From assembly GCA_036583965.1 (NCBI GenBank), contig JAZBQD010000015.1, positions 25,704,310-25,768,309 of the forward strand: a stretch of 64,000 bases of DNA, given 5' to 3'. Each line of letters begins with the position of its first letter. Position 1 is the first letter of the stretch. Below, piece after piece: positions 62,901-64,000 of this stretch. This DNA comes from Prunella strophiata (Eukaryota > Chordata > Aves > Passeriformes > Prunellidae). The position numbers were made by a program, and so were the translations under genes. The notes beneath the pieces are model-generated. The model was not told the DNA's origin and did not search any database. It saw nothing but the letters and a program-made list of their open reading frames with translations.

Positions 62901-64000
62901 CTAGTCATTTCTAAAAACCTTAGCCTGATAATTTAAAGTCTAATCAGTAGGCTTGGCCTTCTTTACCTCTTCTTTTGCTTGTTCATACATGTGCTTATTT
63001 TGCACTGCAGCAAATATATTGTACTTTTAGTAGACAAATAAATTAGAAAAAATACATCAATATAAAAAAAAAAAAATTTGGAGATTGGTTTAGATGAGGA
63101 TTCAGAGGGAAAACATACAAGAACAGCAAATGGGTACAATCCTCATCGTGTGATCAGGTGCTATGGAAGAACTGACCTAATGTTTCCTTGTTGCTAAGGT
63201 GGAGAAGCCGACTGTCACCACTCCCATTCATGCTCTCTCTTTTATGATTTTGGTTACATGTTCTTCATCTGGTCTTCATCTGACTGCATAATGAGGCAAT
63301 GCATTTGAGTCAATTGTCATAAGCTTATTTGGTTTAGTTTTGGATTTGCTGAGTTACCGAGGTGAGTTTATCCAGGCAGGTCAGACAGAGTTTGGATGCA
63401 GCCCAAAGAAAAGATGTGCATCACTCAGCTGGAAGGGAGGCCATGGGAATGCAGATGGATGGAGGGATGGCTGGGAAGGGAAGGAAGGGAGTGGGAGGGA
63501 CTCTTTTGGTATTAGTGAGGTTGCAGGAAGGTGCGACAGTGTGGTGACACAATATCCATCCTTCTACAAAAACTAAGTAGAAGAAATGCTGGCATCTTAA
63601 CTTTATATTTATTCTACTACACTACTTGAAAACAGATGTTGAATAAATATGAATACAACAGCTCATAGAGCCTTTTAAAAATGAAGAGAGGACTGAACAA
63701 GATAAAATAACCATACGTCAAAAGTGTTAAGGGAAAGGATTCTTGTGGTTATAATTCCTTTGTTAAAATTCCAAAATGAATGTTTGTCTAAAAAGCAGAA
63801 AAAGAAATTTATAGAAAATGTCAGTGGTTTTCCTTCAGATTTACAATGTGGTCTAAGACAAAGCCTTTAGGGGCTGATCCTAGGGTGTACTTATCAAAAA
63901 CATGTAAAAGCATATAAAAAGAAATGAAATATTTTTTTAAAAAAGTAAATGCAATCTACATTTCACGGAATGGATCAATCAAGAAAAATCTACTCTTTAT
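59929..64000. other. intergenic, no gene seen
   Basis: AT-rich. A G/A-rich stretch at about 63425-63510 (ggatgg and ggaaggga words) explains the overlapping ORFs 63340-63576 and 63362-63547. A patch at about 62380-62660 is somewhat GC-richer, without recognisable content. No gene recognised. Confidence 0.55.

Overview
This window looks like AT-rich nuclear DNA from a bird. The clearest sign is its repeat content: at least five CR1 LINE fragments in both orientations. Several end in the avian CR1 3' tail (short 'attctatg'-type repeats, or the reverse complement 'catagaatcatagaatc' at the left edge of minus-strand copies). Two copies of an avian ERV/LTR-like family that I associate with passerines are also present. 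There is no sign of prokaryotic organisation: no operons, no ribosome binding sites, no long ORFs.

Only one gene can be recognised. The last coding exon of MMP16 (membrane-type matrix metalloproteinase 3, MT3-MMP) lies on the + strand at 1176-1510. It encodes the end of the hemopexin domain, the linker, the transmembrane helix and the cytoplasmic tail. Positions 1-1175 are the end of the preceding intron. From 1511 to about 12,540 the sequence is best read as one very long MMP16 3' UTR, ending at an AATAAA at 12518-12523 that is followed by a T/GT-rich stretch. That UTR contains two structures bounded by CCCTTTGA-type inverted repeats next to TTAA-like tetranucleotides, at 2433-2913 and 12227-12311. 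These resemble piggyBac-type non-autonomous elements, and in the transcript they could fold as long-range or local hairpins. A third inverted repeat lies at 10105-10152.

The remaining ~51 kb is a gene desert downstream of MMP16. Its recognisable content, left to right: an ERV/LTR-like repeat on the minus strand (16190-16899) and a second copy of the same family on the plus strand (18846-19605); a very old, decayed amniote-type CR1 reverse-transcriptase fragment (20050-21190) carrying an internal 54-bp tandem duplication; a younger CR1 running into a CA microsatellite (21975-22857); a GC-rich patch with an LTR-like sequence (26560-27269); a CTAT microsatellite (27705); CR1 copies at 29008, 32346 (internally deleted), 39990 and 44668; a long TA tract (38342); an LTR-like segment abutting a CR1 (39400); a hAT-like non-autonomous DNA transposon (42096); a T19/A22 inverted pair (49802); a 56-bp tandem duplication (59613); and a TA/TTTA tract (59820). 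I found no tRNA, rRNA, CRISPR array or second protein-coding gene that I can support. One unrecognised minus-strand ORF (56232-56567) has a protein-like composition and is listed at low confidence.

All family assignments come from reading the sequence and from memory of repeat and protein families. No alignment, search or folding was run.
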